64,000 nt of DNA from Pedinophyceae sp. YPF-701 (Eukaryota; Chlorophyta; Pedinophyceae): the NCBI GenBank assembly GCA_916048055.1, contig CAJZHL010000017.1, positions 434,001 to 498,000 of the forward strand. Reading direction: 5' to 3'. Below the pieces are notes generated by a model that searched no databases, was not told the DNA's origin, and saw only the letters and a program-made list of their open reading frames with translations. A program made the translations under genes and the position numbers. This document shows, piece by piece, positions 29,329-42,833 of the stretch; the first letter of the stretch is position 1; every line of letters begins with the position of its first letter.

Positions 29329-32300
29329 ATGGAGAACGGGCACGTCGCGGGTGCTCCGCTCCCGGAGGCGAAGCAGCCGGACCCGTTCGAGAAGTCCCTC
29401 ACGACGGGCGAAGATGTCCTGCTGTGGCCCATCGATGACGTGGCGAAGAAGCCCATGAAGGTGCGCGCGGCGCGACGCGGGCGGCCCAAGCAGGCTCGCC
29501 GCACGAGGCGCCCCCTTCTCCCGTGGCCCGCACACCCGCGTCAGCGCCGCACTCGCCCTGACGCGGCGGGATCCGCTGCTGCTTCCTTCCTCGCGCGTCA
29601 AGAAACGCCGCGCGAGCGCATCCCTCAACGGTAGCGCCCAGGGTCTCCTCCGCCACTGCCATTTGCCGCGCTCGCGCGCACTGCGCCCCTGCGCGCCCCG
29701 CCGCGATCCCCCGCCCTCGCTCACGAACAGCCCCACGCGCAGGCACGCGTTTCGCGGCGCATTCCCGCCCCCGCGCGTCCCCCACCGCCTCCGCCTGCCC
29801 CACCAGGTTTCCAAATGGTTCGCCGCCGTGCGGCGCCCCGCGGCCCCCGCCCCGCGACTGCCGCGCCTCCCGCGCTGCTGGCGTCCTGTTTCACACCCGC
29901 AGCGCGCCGGACGTCCGCGCGGCCGCCCCAGCGCCCCGTTTCGGCGCCCAGCGCGTCGCCACATGTGCCGCATCGCGCGGCGTCCTGCCCGCGCCCCACG
30001 CGCGCGCCCCGCGCTCGCCAGCCCGCACGGGGCTTCCCGGCCCCGAATCTTCGCGCGTTCCGACCCCTGCGCTCCGTTTCGCCGCGCGGCATGCAGCTGG
30101 GCCCAGCGCGAGTGCAGCCGTCCTTCCCGCCGCCCGAGGACGGGCTCGTGGCGCTGCACAACGAGGCGGTGATGGCGAAGGAGGTCCTGCAGTCCCGGCG
30201 GAGGCTCCCGCCCATGGTGAACGACCAGTCGCTGTTCACGCTCGCGGCCACCTACGGCGACACCAATGACCCGTTTTACCACTCGCCGTCGACGCGCATC
30301 GGGTCCTCCCTGTCGATGCCCGCGTCGCTCGCGTCCGCAGCGCTCGTCGAGGAGTTCCCCCCGGACCCGCAGCAGCCCCAGAAGGCCGCGGGCGACCGCC
30401 AGGTGCGACGCAGGCCCCGCCTCCCACCCCAACTGCGCCGCGCAGCCGCGCCGCCGCGCGCCCGCCTCGCGGCCTCTGCCCGCCCCCGCCGCCCCCACCG
30501 GCCCCGTGGCCCCCCCTCCACGCCGCCCACGCGCCCACGCGCCCGCCGTGCCGCCCGCCGCGCGCCCCCACTCCCGCTGCCCCTCCGCGCGCCCGCCGCA
30601 GTTCAAGGCGCTCCGCGACCAGCACGTGATGCGGCAGACCAAGATCAACGCCATGGGGGGCACCACCCCCGGCACGCTCCACCTCACCGTCGGCCCCAAC
30701 GGCCTCCAGGACGCCGAGCCCGACCACCTCGTCATGGGCATCACGCTCCCGGGCGGCCGCGGGCCCGACGGGACCGTCCGCGGCATCGTCGTCGACTGGG
30801 GCCGCTCCGTGGAGATGGACCCGTGCGTCACGCTGCCCAAGGACATCAGCCCGGAGGAGAAGGAGGTGATCGCCGACGCCATCCTGCGGTACTGGTACTA
30901 CGTCGAGTACGGCGTGCCGGACCGCCACGTGGCGCCGTACCGCGAGGAGTGGGCCGCGAACGCGCTGGCGATGGTTCCGCAGCAGGCCCCGGCGAGCCTC
31001 CCCGAGGAGCGGTACTTTGCGCTGATCGAGGGGTCGCTGCAGGAGATCCACCGGGACTACGTGCGGTCGGCGTCGCGGAGCATCGTGGACTACGTGCTGC
31101 TGTCGCCGATGGAGCGCGAGCGGCTGAACCTCCAGGCGCTCGAGCGCGTGTGGCCGGAGTATGACTTGTGGCGGCGGTGGTGGCGCGGGGTGGTGTACCG
31201 GGAGCTGGACCCGGCGTGGCACGACCACGTCGCGCGCGCGACGCACAACCTCGCCTGGTCGCTGCAGACGCTCTCGCAGAACGCCGCGGAGCTCAACGGC
31301 GTCTGGCTCAGCCAGGGGTTCTCGCAGCGCCTCCTGGTGGAGGTCAAGGCGTCGTCGTTCGTGCGGCAGTGCCCCATGGCCGTGGAGAGCTTCCGCGCGC
31401 TGCAGGTGCAGCAGTGCGAGAAGGTCAAGAGCTCCCTGTGGTCGATCTGGGTCCCGAAGACGGCCGAGATCTTCCGGCGCCTCCCGCCGGTCTTCATCAA
31501 CAACGACGCCGCGGCGTACTACCGCTCGATCGCGACGCTGCAGAGCAACCACCTCCGCGGCCTCGTGCAGGCCAGCCTCGACGCGTTCGTCGCCTTCTTC
31601 CAGGCGCACAAGCGCACCGAGGAGGTCGACCCGCACGGCGACACGCTGATGTGGGCGCAGCCCGCGGCGTTCCACCTCGAGATGGTGCACGAGCCGACGG
31701 CGGGGATCGCGTTCCAGCCGGCGCGCGCGGACTTCAAGGACCAGCTGAACAGCATCATCGAGAGCGTGGTCAACGCGGTGATCGGCATCCCGCGCGCCGA
31801 GTCGATCAACCAGGTGGTGGGGTCGACGACGGGCATCGCGGACGTGGCGTCGGGGAGCCAGATGGTGCCGTGCATGCGGCTGGAGGAGGACCCTGTCGCG
31901 GAGGCGCGCCAGGCGGTGATGCGCGCCATCGACGACCACTTCGTCGCGCCGACCGAGCTCGCGGCGATGTTCGCGCCGTACGAGTTCCTGCTGTCGATCG
32001 ACGCCGGGGAGTACGCGGCCGCGTTCCAGGACAAGGACCCGTCGCTGGAGCAGTACGCCGAGGAGCTCGACCGCTTCCTGGGTGCGGCCGCGGCGGTCGA
32101 GGCGGCGTGCATGGGCAGCGTGCGGCTGGGCATGTTCGAGGTCTCGACGCACGGCATCAAGGCGGCGATGGTCGGCAAGGCGCGCGAGGTCGTCGCGCAG
32201 CTGCTGGACCAGATCCGCGCCGCCACCTTCGACTCGAACCAGCTCATCTGCGACACCTTCCAGGAGATGATGCAGGAGTTCTCCAAGGTCTCGAAGTCCG

Positions 32301-35300
32301 GCGAGGAGGTCCTGGCGCTGAAGAAGTACATTCAGAAGCGCACGGTCGACCAGGACAAGCTGCGCGACGACATTGCCTTCAACAAGGAGCGCGCGGAGTT
32401 CCTGGAGCGGTACCGCTTCGCGACGCCGGACGACGACTTCGCGCTCGCGATCCGCGCGTACGAGTGGCCGCGGCGCATGGTGGACATCCTCAAGGAGGCG
32501 GTCCAGAAGGCCAACAGCGAGCAGCGCGTGTTCGAGGACGAGCTCAAGAAGCAGCGCGCGGAGTTCCTCGAGCGCCTCGCGGAGTTCGAGGAGCAGGTCG
32601 AGGCGTTCGAGACGTACGGGGAGCTGGTGAAGCGCGACCAGCTGGCCGGGCAGGCGCAGGAGCTGATGGTGAAGCTGCGCGAGGCGCAGACGGTCGGCGA
32701 GGAGATCAACGCGCAGGAGCGCATGTTCAGCTGGGCGATGACGAAGTTCGCGGCGATCCCGCAGATGGTCGCGAAGCTGGACCCCTTTTTGTCGCTGTGG
32801 TCGACCACCGCCGAGTTCTACAACCGGTACCACGTCTGGATGAACGGGCCCTTCGCGAAGCTCGACCCCGAGCAGGTCGAGTCCGGCATCACGGAGGCGT
32901 ACCGGAAGATCTACAAGCTGTCGAAGGTGTTCGCGGGGTCGGGCGGGCAGACGCCGGAGCTGCCGGAGCCCCTCAAGGTGGCCGAGACGGTGAAGCAGCG
33001 CATCGAGGAGTTCAAGGGGTACCTCCCGCTGCTCTCCGCGATCTGCAACCCGGGCCTGCGCGACCGCCACTGGGCGTCGATCGCGAGCGTGCTGGGCTTC
33101 GAGGTGAAGCGCGACGAGGTGACGTCGCTCAAGCGGCTGCTCGACCAGGACGTCGGCGCGCACGTCGAGGGCATCGCGGCCATCTCGGACAACGCGTCGC
33201 GCGAGTGGTCGATCGAGAAGCAGCTCGACAAGATGCTGTCGGACTGGGAGGGGCTCTCGTTCGAGCTGGGCGAGTGGAAGGACACGGGGACCTACATCCT
33301 CAAGGGCGGGCCGGTCGACGAGGCGCAGACGCTGCTGGACGACCACATCGTGAAGACGCAGGCGATGTCGGCGTCGCCGTTCGCCGCGCCGTTCAAGCAG
33401 CGCCTCGGGCCGTGGGAGCGCAAGCTGGAGCGGCTGCAGAGCATCCTGGACGACTGGCTCAAGTGCCAGGGGCGGTGGCTGTACCTCGAGCCGATCTTCG
33501 GGTCGGAGGAGATCGTGCGGCAGATCCCGCGCGAGGGCACGGCCTTCCGGGAGATGGACGCCACGTGGCGGCGCACGATGCAGCGGGTGCGCGAGAGCCC
33601 CGCGGTGCTGAGCGTCGCGGACTTCGACAACCTGCTCGAGGACCTGACGCAGGCGAACGAGCAGCTGGACGTCGTGGAGAAGGGCCTGAACGACTTCTTG
33701 GAGACCAAGAAGCAGCAGTTCCCGCGCTTCTACTTTTTGTCGAACGACGAGCTGCTCGAGATCCTGTCCGAGGCCAAGGAGCCGCTCAACATCCAGAAGT
33801 TCACGAAGAAGATCTTCGAGGCCGTCAAGGAGTTCCAGTTCGAGGCCTCGGGGGACATCACCGGCATGACGAGTGTCGAGGGGGAGACGATTCCGTGGAT
33901 CGAGCCCGTGTCGCCGGCGAAGATCGGCGCGGTGGAGGCGTGGCTCCTCGAGTGCGAGAACGTCATCAAGCGCACGCTGCACAAGATCGCGCGCGACGCC
34001 ATCGAGGCCTATGCCGACACCGAGCGCTCCCGCTGGATCCTCAACTGGCCGGGGCAGCTGGTGCTCAACTGCTCCCAGGTGTACTGGACGTCCGACGTGA
34101 TGCAGGCCATCCAGAGCGCGGGCGCGGCCGGCCTCAAGGAGTACGCCGGGCAGTGCTCGGAGGAGCTCAACAAGATCGTCACCCTCGTGCGCGGCCAGCT
34201 GTCCAAGCTGGAGCGGGCGACGTGCGGCGCGCTCGTGGTCATCGACGTGCACGCGCGCGACGTCGTCGCGCAGATGGCCGAGGACGGCGTCGAGTCGGTC
34301 AAGGACTTCAAGTGGGAGGCGCAGATGCGCTACTACTGGGAGCACAACGAACACCCCCCCTCGAACGTGGACCCGACGGACACGATCGTCGTGCGCATGA
34401 TCAACGCGGAGGCGCTGTACGGCTACGAGTACCTCGGCAACTCGTCCCGCCTCGTCATCACGCCGCTGACGGACCGCTGCTACCGCACGCTCATGGGCGC
34501 CATCCACATGAACCTCGGCGGGGCGCCCGCGGGGCCCGCGGGGACGGGGAAGACGGAGACGACGAAGGACCTGTCGAAGGCGCTCGCGATCCAGTGCGTG
34601 GTGTTCAACTGCTCGGACGGCCTCGACTACAAGGCCATGGGCAAGTTCTTCAAGGGGCTGGCGTGCAGCGGCGCGTGGGCGTGCTTCGACGAGTTCAACC
34701 GCATCGAGCTCGAGGTGCTCAGCGTCGTCGCGCAGCAGGTCCTGACGATCCAGCGCGCCAAGGCCGTGCGCGCCAAGACGTTTGTCTTCGAGGGGACGGA
34801 GCTGAAGCTGGTGATGACGAACAACGTCTTCATCACGATGAACCCGGGGTACGCCGGGCGGTCGGAGCTCCCGGACAACCTCAAGGCGCTGTTCCGCGAC
34901 GTGGCGATGATGGTGCCGGACTACGCCATGATCGCCGAAATCATCCTGTACTCGTACGGGTACCTGGACGCGCGCGCCATGGCGCGGAAGCTCGTGCAGA
35001 CGTACCGGCTGTGCTCCGAGCAGCTCTCGAGCCAGTTCCACTACGACTACGGCATGCGCGCCGTCATTGCCGTGCTGCGCGCGGCGGGCAACCTCAAGCG
35101 CAAGTACGGCGACCAGGCCGAGGACGTGCTCATGCTGCGGGCGATCACCGACGTCAACCTGCCCAAGTTCCTCGACCAGGACGTGCCGCTCTTCGAGGGC
35201 ATCGTGTCGGACCTGTTCCCCGGCGTGGCGCTGCCGGAGATCGACTACAGCGACCTGCTGGCCGCGCTGCGGGAGAACAGCGTGAAGCGCAACCTGCAGC

Positions 35301-38300
35301 CGCTGGACAACTTCTTCACGAAGACGATCCAGCTGTACGAGATGATCATCGTCCGCCACGGCCTCATGCTGGTGGGGGAGTCGTACGGCATGAAGACGTG
35401 CTCGTACCAGGTGCTCGCCGCGGCGCTCGAGCAGCTGCACCAGAAGGGCCTGATGGGCGAGAACCCCGTGAAGACGTACGTGGTGAACCCGAAGAGCATC
35501 ACCATGGGGCAGCTGTACGGGCAGGAGGACGCCGTGTCCAAGGAGTGGACGGACGGCATCCTGGCGGTCAACTTCCGCAACGCCGCGCGCGACGAGTCGA
35601 ACGACCGCAAGTGGGTCATCCTGGACGGCCCCGTCGACGCGGTGTGGATCGAGAACATGAACACGGTGCTCGACGACAACAAGAAGCTCTGCCTCAACTC
35701 GGGCGAGATCATCGCCATGAACGCGCAGATGAACATGATCTTCGAGGTCGAGGACCTCAGCCAGGCGTCCCCGGCCACGGTCTCGCGCTGCGGCATGGTG
35801 TACATGCAGGCGCGCCTGCTCGGGTGGAAGCCCATCCTGCAGTCGTGGATCGACCAGCTGCCCGAGCAGATCGCGCCGGAGATCAAGGAGCAGATCCAGG
35901 CGCTCTTCGCGTGGCTCCTGCCCCCGATGCTGCGCGTGGCGACCAAGGAGGTCCGCCGGCCGGTGCCGATGCAGGACATCAACCTGGCGTCGTCGTGCAT
36001 GAGCCTCCTCGAGTGCCTCCTGGACGACTTCGCGCACAACCCGGAGGTGATGAGCATGAACATGAACCTCCAGGCGGTGTGGGTGCAGTCGCTGATGCTG
36101 TTCTCGCTCGTGTGGTCGGTCGGCGGGTGCACGGACGAGGAGGGCCGCTCGCGGTTCGACCAGGTCCTCCGGCGGCTCCTCGTGAACGACCCCCCGGCGG
36201 ACATCAAGCCGTACATGGAGGCGCCGGCGGTGCCGATCACGCAGGTCTACCCCGAGGGGCGGCTGGTGTACGACTTTGTGTTTGACAAGGCCAAGGCGAA
36301 GTGGGTGCCGTGGATGGACATCGTGGACTCCGGCCCGCTCGACGTCGAGCAGGAATACAACTCGATCATCGTGAAGACGCAGGACACCGTGCGCTACGGG
36401 TACCTGATCAGCCTGGCGGTGGCGCACTCGAAGCACATGCTGTACGTCGGGCCGACGGGGACGGGCAAGACGGCGTACATCAACCGCTTCTTGCAGACCG
36501 ACATGGACCTGAGTCAGTTCACGTGGAACCTGGTCAACTTCAGCGCGCAGACGTCGTGCAACATGACGCAGGACATGATCGACGCGCGCCTCGACCGCCC
36601 GCGCGGCCGCAAGGGCAAGAAGACCTACGCGCCGCCCAACGGCAAGAAGATGGTGGTCTTCGTCGACGACCTGAACATGCCGAAGAGGGAGATCTACGGC
36701 GCGCAGCCGCCCATCGAGCTGCTGCGGCAGTGGATGGACCACGGCGGGTGGTACGACCGCAAGGAGTACCACTTCCGGCACATCGCGGACATCCAGTTCG
36801 TGTCCGCGATGGGCCCGCCGGGCGGCGGGCGCAACAGCGTGACCAACCGGTACCTGCGCCACTTCCACGTGGTGTCGCTCACGCCGTTCGACCTCGACAC
36901 GAACTACCTGATCTTCTCGTCGCTGCTCGACTGGTTCTTCCGCAAGTACGAGTACGACCAGGCCTTCACGAAGCACCTCCGCGGCATCGTCATGTCCTCG
37001 ATCGACCTCTTCAAGACGGTGCAGCAGGAGCTCCTGCCGACGCCGACCAAGTCGCACTACACCTTCAACCTGCGCGACCTGTGCAAGGTCTTCCAGGGCA
37101 TCTCCGTCGCCGACAAGGCCGTGCAGGACCCCGCGCAGCTCGTGCGGCTGTGGTGCCACGAGATGCTGCGCGTGTTCTACGACCGTCTGGTGGCGGAGGA
37201 GGAGCGCGACTGGCTGCTCGACAAGATCGAGGCGGTCGCGGAGAAGCAGTTCAAGGAGAAGTTCAGCAAGCTGGCGGCGTCGCCGCACATGCGCGAGACC
37301 AAGGTCACGATGCGCGGGCTCAAGAGCAACATGTTCGGCGACTACATGGTCCCCGGCGCGGCCACGAAGCAGTACTCCGAGGTCCCCTCCATGGAGGCCT
37401 TCCTCAAGGTCGCCCAGGAGTACCTCAACGACTTCAACGCCACGTCCAAGAAGCCCATGCAGCTCGTGCTCTTCGACTTCGCGCTGGAGCACGTGTCGCG
37501 GATCTGCCGCATCATCAAGCAGCCCGGCGGGCACGCGCTGCTGGTCGGCATGGGCGGGTCCGGCCGGCAGTCGCTCACCCGGCTGGCGGCGTTCGTGGAG
37601 GAGTTCGAGGTGTATCAGATTGAGATCTCGAAGACGTACGGGATGGCGGACTGGTCGGACGACCTGCGCACGGTGCTGAAGATGGCGGGGGAGCAGAACA
37701 AGCCCGTGGTGTTCCTCTTCGCGGACACGCAGATCAAGGACGAGACGTTTGTGGAGAACATCTCGAACCTGATCAACACGTACGAGGTGCCCAACCTGCT
37801 GGGGTCCGGCGACATGGTGACGATCTACGAGAACATCAAGGGGCGCGCGAAGGCCGCGGGCCGCGACGGCAACCTGCACCAGTTCTTCCTGGACGAGCTG
37901 CGGCGCAACCTGCACGTGGTGCTGTCGTTCTCGCCCGTGGGCGACGCCTTCCGCGAGCGCCTGCGCAAGTTCCCGTCGCTGATCAACTGCACGACGTGCG
38001 ACTGGTTCACGCGCTGGCCCGAGCAGGCGCTCGCGTCCGTGGCGCAGGCCAACCTGCGCGACGTGGTGGGCATCGAGGACGACATGAAGGAGCACCTGCC
38101 GGCCATCTGCGTGCTGTTCCACAACTCGATGCACCAGATGACGGAGCGCTTCCTCGCCGAGCAGCGCCGGTACAACTACGTGACGCCCACGTCGTACCTG
38201 GAGCTGCTCGCGTCATACAAGGAGCTGCTGGGGCGCAAGCAGCAGGAGATCTCGACGATCAAGCGGCGGTACGAGGTCGGGCTGGACAAGCTCGAGGCCA

Positions 38301-41300
38301 CGGAGGCGTCCGTGGCGGGCATGCAGGAGGAGCTCATCGCGTTGCAGCCGCAGCTCGACGCGGCGGTGGTGGAGACGGACGCGGCGATGGAGGTGATCGC
38401 GAAGGAGAGCGAGGAGGCGGCCAAGGTCAAGGCGGTGGTCGAGGTGGACGAGGCGGCCGCGAGCAAGGAGGCCGCGGACGTGCAGGCCATCAAGGACGAC
38501 TGCCAGCGAGACCTCGACCGGGCGATGCCGCTGGTGTACGAGGCGCTCAAGGCGCTCGACACGCTCACGAAGAACGACATCACGGAGGTCAAGGGCATGA
38601 AGAGTCCGCCCGCGGGCGTCAAGCTCGTCATGGAGGCGGTGTGCATCCTCAAGGGCGTCAAGCCCAGCCGCATCAAGGACCCGAACAGCGGGAAGATGGT
38701 CGACGACTACTGGGACGCGGCGAAGAAGATGCTGAACGACTTCGCCTTCCTGGACTCGCTCAAGACGTACGACAAGGACAACATCCCCCCCAAGGTCATC
38801 GAGGGGATCAAGCCCTACCTGGAGCGGGACGAGTTCGACCCGGAGAAGATCAAGTCGGTCTCGAAGGCCGCGTTCGGGCTGTGCTGCTGGGTGCGCGCGA
38901 TGGGCGCGTACGACGAGGCCATGAAGGTCGTGCGGCCGAAGCAGGAGGCGCTGCACGAGGCCGAGTCCAAGCTGGGGACGGTCATGCAGGCGCTCGAGGG
39001 GAAGCGCGCGGAGCTCAAGGAGGTCATGGACAAGCTCGCGGCGCTCGACGCGGACCTGCAGGAGAAGAAGTCGCGCAAGGAGAAGCTCGAGCACGACGTG
39101 CACATGTGCACGGTGAAGCTGGACCGCGCGCAGAAGCTGATCGAGGGGCTGGGCGGCGAGAAGACGCGCTGGACGGCCGCGGCGGAGCGTCTCGGCGCGC
39201 AGCTGGAGCAGCTGGTCGGCGACGTGCTGCTCAGCGCCGGGCAGATCGCCTACCTGGGGCCCTTCACGTACCCCTACCGCAGCGCGGCGCTGCAGGAGTG
39301 GACCAAGGCGTGCAACGAGTACGCGGTGCCGTGCTCGGACCACTTCACGCTCTTGAACTGCCTGGGCGACCAGGTCAAGATCCGGCAGTGGAACATCCAG
39401 GGGCTGCCGCGCGACGACTTCTCGTCGGAGAACGCCATCAAGCTGGACCAGGGGCGCCGCTGGCCGCTGTGCATCGACCCGCAGGGGCTGGCCAACCGCT
39501 GGATCCGCAACATGGAGGAGGCGCGCAACATCAACGTCATCAAGCTCACGGACGCCAACTTCCTGCGCACCCTGGAGAACAGCATCCCGCTCGGGACGCC
39601 CGTGCTGCTGGAGAACGTCGGGGAATCGCTCGACGCGGCGCTGGAGCCGCTGCTGCAGAAGCAGCTGTTCAAGCAGGGCGGCGCGCTGTGCATCAAGCTG
39701 GGCGACGCGGTCGTGGAGTTTGACGCGCAGTTCAAGTTCTACATCACGACCAAGCTCCGGAACCCGCACTACCCGCCGGAGCTGTGCACGAAGGTCTCGC
39801 TGCTGAACTTCGTCACGACGGCGGAGGGTCTCGAGGACCAGCTGCTGGGCATCGTGGTGGCGAAGGAGCGGCCGGACCTGGAGGAGGAGAAGTCGAAGCT
39901 CATCATCCAGGGGGCGGAGAACAAGCGGAAGCTCAAGGAGATCGAGGACAAGATCCTCAAGGTGCTGTCGAGCTCCGAGGGCAACATCCTCGAGGACGAG
40001 GAGGCGGTGGACGTGCTGCAGAGCTCCAAGGTGCTGGCGGACGACATCAGCGAGAAGCAGAAGATCGCGGACGAGACGGAGGCGAAGATCGACGACGCGC
40101 GCGTGGGGTACAAGCCCGTCGCGCGCCACTCGTCGACGCTGTACTTCTCCGTCATGGACATGGGCCACATCGACCCCATGTACCAGTACTCGCTGGGGTG
40201 GTTCGTGGGGCTCTTCCTCAAGGCCATCTCCGAGTCCAAGCAGTCGGACGAGCTCGAGGAGCGCCTGCACCACCTCAACGACCACTTCACGTTCCTGCTC
40301 TACCAGAACGTGTGCCGCTCCCTGTTCGAGAAGGACAAGCTGCTCTTTGCGCTGGTGCTGGCCACCAAGCTCGGGATCAACCAGGGCACCGTCGACCCCG
40401 AGGAGCTCCGCTTCCTCCTCACCGGCGGCGTCGCCGTCGGCGACCTGGACGCGCCGAACCCCGCGCCGGGCTGGCTCTCGGACAAGTCGTGGGGCGAGAT
40501 GCACCGCGCGTCCACCACGCTGTCCGACGCCTTCAAGCCGCTCGCGGACCACGTCGCCGCGCACACCGCGCAGTGGGAGACCATCTACCTGTCGTCCGAG
40601 CCGCAGAACGAGGCCCTGCCGGAGCCGTTCTGCGCGTCGCTGACTCAGTTCCAGCAGCTCATCGTCCTGCGCACCGTGCGGCAGGACAAGCTCATCCCCG
40701 CGATCACCAAGTACGTCGCGGCCGCGCTCGGGCCGCGCTTCGTCGAGCCGATGCCGTTCGCGATCGAGCCGTCGTTCAACGACTCGAGCCCCACCATGCC
40801 GCTGGTGTTTGTCCTGTCGCCCGGGTCGGACCCGATGGCGGCGCTGCTGAAGTTCGCGGACGACCGCGGCATCCGCGTCGAGGCGGTCAGCCTCGGGCAG
40901 GGCCAGGGCCCCGTCGCGCAGCAGTGGATCGAGACGGGCATGAAGGAGGGCCTGTGGGTGGTGCTGCAGAACTGCCACCTGGCCAAGTCCTTCCTGCCGA
41001 CGCTGGAGCTCATCTGCGAGCAGCAGCTCGTGCCCGGGCGCGTGCACCGCGACTTCCGGCTGTGGCTCACGTCGTACCCGACGCCGATCTTCCCGATCAG
41101 CGTGCTGGAGAACTCGGTCAAGATGACGAACGAGCCGCCCAAGGGGCTCGCGGCGGGGCTGCTGCGGACCTACATGATGGACCCCTTCTGCGAGCACGAG
41201 TTCTTCGCGGGGTGCCAGAAGGACGCGCCGTTCCGCAAGCTCATGTTCGGCCTGGCCTTCTTCCACAGCGTGATTTACGAGCGGAAGAAGTTCGGGCCGA

Positions 41301-42583
41301 TCGGGTGGAACATCCCGTACGAGTTCAACGAGAACGACCTGCGCATCAGCATCCGGCAGCTGCGCATGTTCCTCGACGAGTACGCCGAGATCCCGTACGA
41401 CACCCTGCAGTACACGTGCGGCGAGTGCAACTACGGCGGGAAGGTCACGGACGGGCTCGACCGGCGCACGCTGATGACCATCCTCGACGACTTCTACACG
41501 CCGAAGATCCTCGAGGACACGTACAAGCTGTCGCCGTCGGGCACGTACTTTGCGCCGCCGTACGGCGACTACAACTCCTACCTGGAGTACATCCGGAAGC
41601 TCCCGCTCATCGCGTCGCCGGAGGTGTTCGGCCTGCACGAGAACGCGGACATCACGAAGGACCTCCAGGAGGTCGGGCTGCTGCTGAACAGCATGATGCT
41701 GACGCAGTCGCGCTCGACGAGCGGCGGGGGGAAGTCGGCGGAGGACATCATCGCCGAGGTGTCGGCGGGGATCCTCGCGCAGCTCCCGCCGGACTTCGAC
41801 CTCGAGAAGGTGCAGCGGAAGTACCCGCAGGCCTACGACAACAGCATGAACACCGTGCTCGTGCAGGAGCTCGAGCGGTGCAACCGGCTGCTGTCCGTGA
41901 TCCGCTCGATGCTGGTCAACCTCGGGAAGGCCGTCAAGGGCCTCGCGCTCATGAGCCCCGAGCTGGACGAGGTCGGCACGGCGCTGTATGTCGGCAAGGT
42001 GCCCGCGGTGTGGCTCAAGCACTCGTTCCCGAGCCTCAAGCCGCTGGGGCCGTACATCAAGGAGCTGCTCGACCGGTGCAAGTTCTTCCAGGACTGGATC
42101 GACCACGGGGCGCCCAAGGTGTTCTGGATCTCCGGGTTCTTCTTCACCCAGGCCTTCCTCACGGGGTCGAAGCAGAACTTCGCGCGCAAGTTCACCATCC
42201 CGATCGACGAGGTGGACTTCGACTTCGAGGTGATGGACCGCCCCGGGGACTGCGAGGAGCCCCCCGCGGACGGCGTCTACTGCGACGGGCTGTTCATCGA
42301 GGGCTGCCGGTGGGAGTTTGACAAGCACGTGCTGGCGGACTCGGAGCCCAAGGTGCTGTTCTCGAAGATGCCCATCATCTGGATGGTGCCGAAGAAGGTG
42401 ACGGACTTCAAGAAGTACCAGCACTTCGAGGCGCCGCTGTACAAGACCACGGAGCGGCGCGGGGTGCTGTCGACAACGGGCCACTCGACCAACTTCGTCA
42501 TGACCGTGCGCCTCCCGAGCGAGCACGACGCGTCCTTCTGGATCAAGCGCGGCGTGGCGCTCATGACCTCTCTCAACGACTAG
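29329..42583 (+). CDS. Axonemal inner-arm dynein heavy chain (DNAH3/7/12 type)
   Basis: Motor subunit of a flagellar inner-arm dynein. Exons 29329-29460, 30097-30402 and 30602-42583 give 4139 residues; the third exon is 11,982 bases without interruption. AAA1 near residue 1456 has GPAGTGKTETTKDL and Walker B ACFDEFNRIE. AAA2 near 1736 reads GESYGMKT, lacking the second Gly of Walker A. AAA3 near 2096 is GPTGTGKTAY with MVVFVDDLNMP. AAA4 near 2462 is GMGGSGRQSLTRLAAF, the usual Arg variant. The coiled-coil stalk and microtubule-binding tip lie at about 2685-3000. The C-terminus (NIPYEFNENDLRIS, TGECNYGG-like CGECNYGGKVTDG, STTGHSTNFVM) and short tail fit the single-headed DNAH3/7/12 clade. The first two exons rest on splice sites and frame. 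Confidence 0.95.
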
Positions 42584-42833
42584 ACGCCATAGGATGGCAA
42601 CAACGCAATCAACAATGCAACACGTAGTAATCTCACGCGCGAGATATTGGTGCGCGCGCACAGACGCCCTGTCTAGACCCACGCATAGCACGGGGACCAC
42701 AGCTGGCCCTCGCATCGCAACGATTGTGAACTGACCGTCGAAGAAACGCTGTCCTCACATGACGCGAGCCCACGTCGGAACGCCGTCGCCCCCGCGCCGT
42801 CACCCGCCCCACTCCGCGGCTCCTCGCGGCACG

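Noticed and set aside
30236-38134. A 2632-codon open frame antisense to the dynein gene, and a second of 1500 codons at 38213-42715
   Set aside because: Both are His/Leu/Arg/Val-rich mirror images produced by the strong G/C third-position bias of the dynein exon. They contain no domain and would overlap a certain gene.
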